This document shows positions 63,534 to 64,000 of a stretch of 64,000 bases of DNA, piece by piece. Position 1 is the stretch's first letter. Every line of letters starts with the position of its first letter. Origin of the DNA: Pseudoxanthomonas mexicana (GTDB taxonomy: Bacteria > Pseudomonadota > Gammaproteobacteria > Xanthomonadales > Xanthomonadaceae); contig NZ_PDWV01000014.1 of NCBI RefSeq assembly GCF_010093385.1, positions 1-64,000 on the forward strand, given 5' to 3'. The notes below the pieces were generated by a model. The model was not told the DNA's origin. It was given only the letters and a program-made list of their open reading frames with translations, and made no database searches. A program made the translations under genes and the position numbers.

Positions 63534-63562
63534 GTCGAAATGTCATGACATTTCGACATGTC
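63529..63562. promoter_or_regulatory. 34-bp perfect palindrome at the arsR start
   Basis: Seventeen bases on each side of the centre (63545/63546) are perfectly complementary; the core is TGTCGAAATGTCATGACATT. It covers the ATG at 63533. This is the probable operator of the ArsR protein and lies in the divergent arsR/marR region. Confidence 0.75.
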
Positions 63563-63691
63563 GGCACTGTGCGCCCGGTCTATGACAGGAAGATGACCAA
63601 CCATCTGCCCTGGAGCCGGCATCTGGCGTCCGTTCGCCGCCTCGTTTGGTGTATGCCCTCCAAGGCTTGACGGCCCCTCTGGCAAGGCATA

Positions 63692-63710
63692 TGGTTGCAT
63701 CTACCAACCA
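63692..63710. promoter_or_regulatory. MarR-type inverted repeat
   Basis: TGGTTG-CATCTAC-CAACCA is an inverted repeat 11 nt before the marR ATG, suited to autorepression. MarR operators commonly have this size. Confidence 0.5.
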
Positions 63711-63721
63711 ATTGACCGCTT

Positions 63722-64000
63722 ATGTCTGTCCAAGCGCCCATTTCAGCCTTTGATGCGCTTTTGCTCAGTGATGCAGAAGCGCTCAACGCGGCTGTTTCGC
63801 ACTTGGTGCGGATCTACCAATTTCGGGACCGCGATCGCATCTGCTGTTATGACATCTCGGTAACCCAGTGCTATGCACTGGAGGCTTTGGTCGAACGAGG
63901 CCCTAGCAGAAGCCAAACCTTGGCCAATGCCCTCATGCTCGACAAGAGCACAACCACACGGGTCGTCGATGCTCTGGTGAAGAAGGGTTATGTGGTTCGC
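63722..64000 (+). CDS. MarR-family regulator, N-terminal part at window edge
   Basis: The first 93 residues are present; the gene runs off the window. SVTQCYALEALVERGPSRSQTLANALMLDKSTTTRVVDALVKKGYVVR is the MarR winged HTH. CCYD (residues about 41-44) precedes it, offering thiols for sensing. It is divergent from arsR and shares its promoter region. The ligand and targets are unknown. Confidence 0.82.
   Translation, partial: MSVQAPISAFDALLLSDAEALNAAVSHLVRIYQFRDRDRICCYDISVTQCYALEALVERGPSRSQTLANALMLDKSTTTRVVDALVKKGYVVR

Noticed and set aside
1-64000. rRNA, tRNA, replication origin or integrase
   Set aside because: I looked for these and saw no convincing candidate, so the type of mobile element (plasmid, ICE or island) stays open.

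Overview
The window reads as a heavy-metal resistance and accessory island from a gammaproteobacterium of the Xanthomonadaceae (Stenotrophomonas/Xanthomonas/Pseudoxanthomonas type). This rests on the CopL leader proteins, the copLABMGF order, paired TonB receptors ending in aromatic residues, and high G+C coding. No rRNA, tRNA or CRISPR array was recognised. Taxonomy is inferred, not proven.

Layout. 1-7.7 kb: the start of an IS3-type transposase lies against a 5'-truncated Rhs/YD-repeat toxin with a low-G+C, nuclease-like tip and a probable immunity gene. 7.8-10.3 kb: a decayed copper locus (copL, frameshifted copA, and a copB stub cut by an IS21-like end). 10.4-14.4 kb: mobile-element housekeeping: a kfrA relic with its operator, two copies of a BPSL0761-SseB gene pair, a KfrA-like coiled coil, an orphan antitoxin and a dif-like XerC/D site. 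14.4-15.5 kb: a YkgJ-type cysteine-cluster protein and a tautomerase. 15.5-26.8 kb: copper control and efflux: an oxidoreductase, an HMA protein, CueR, the CopA ATPase with two CueR boxes, the CopZ chaperone, then a CusCBA pump behind an FNR/ANR-type promoter and small leader ORFs.

26.8-43.4 kb: an apparent metal-chelate system: a DUF4198 protein, a FecA-like TonB receptor with FecR and ECF sigma, a PepSY-flavoreductase pair, a second TonB receptor behind a CopL-like leader gene, and divergent hutC-hutU-hutH-hutG with two HutC operators in the shared promoter region. 43.4-44.7 kb: merR/merTP with a perfect 20-bp operator, plus a GDCCVxC protein. 44.8-53.3 kb: an intact copper operon, copL-copA-copB-copM-copG-copF, followed by EF-hand and DUF305 genes. 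53.5-58.4 kb: an XRE regulator, an unknown gene, full kfrA, a higB/higA-ImmA module and two unknown genes. 58.4-64 kb: pstSCAB-phoU beside an ArsR regulator with a 34-bp palindrome, and a partial MarR gene.

The most interesting signal concerns the CopL family. All three CopL-like genes end in the same codons (Arg-Pro-Pro-Ile-Gly-stop, within a DNA palindrome). All three are followed, after exactly 9 nt, by a perfect stem-loop of unrelated sequence. Two precede copA; the third precedes a TonB receptor and starts next to a HutC operator. This suggests a portable, cysteine-rich, metal-sensing upstream-ORF switch, here perhaps combined with histidine/urocanate control. A second regulon is visible in three CTAAG-N5-CTTAG palindromes, upstream of both BPSL0761-SseB pairs and of the XRE regulator 40 kb away.
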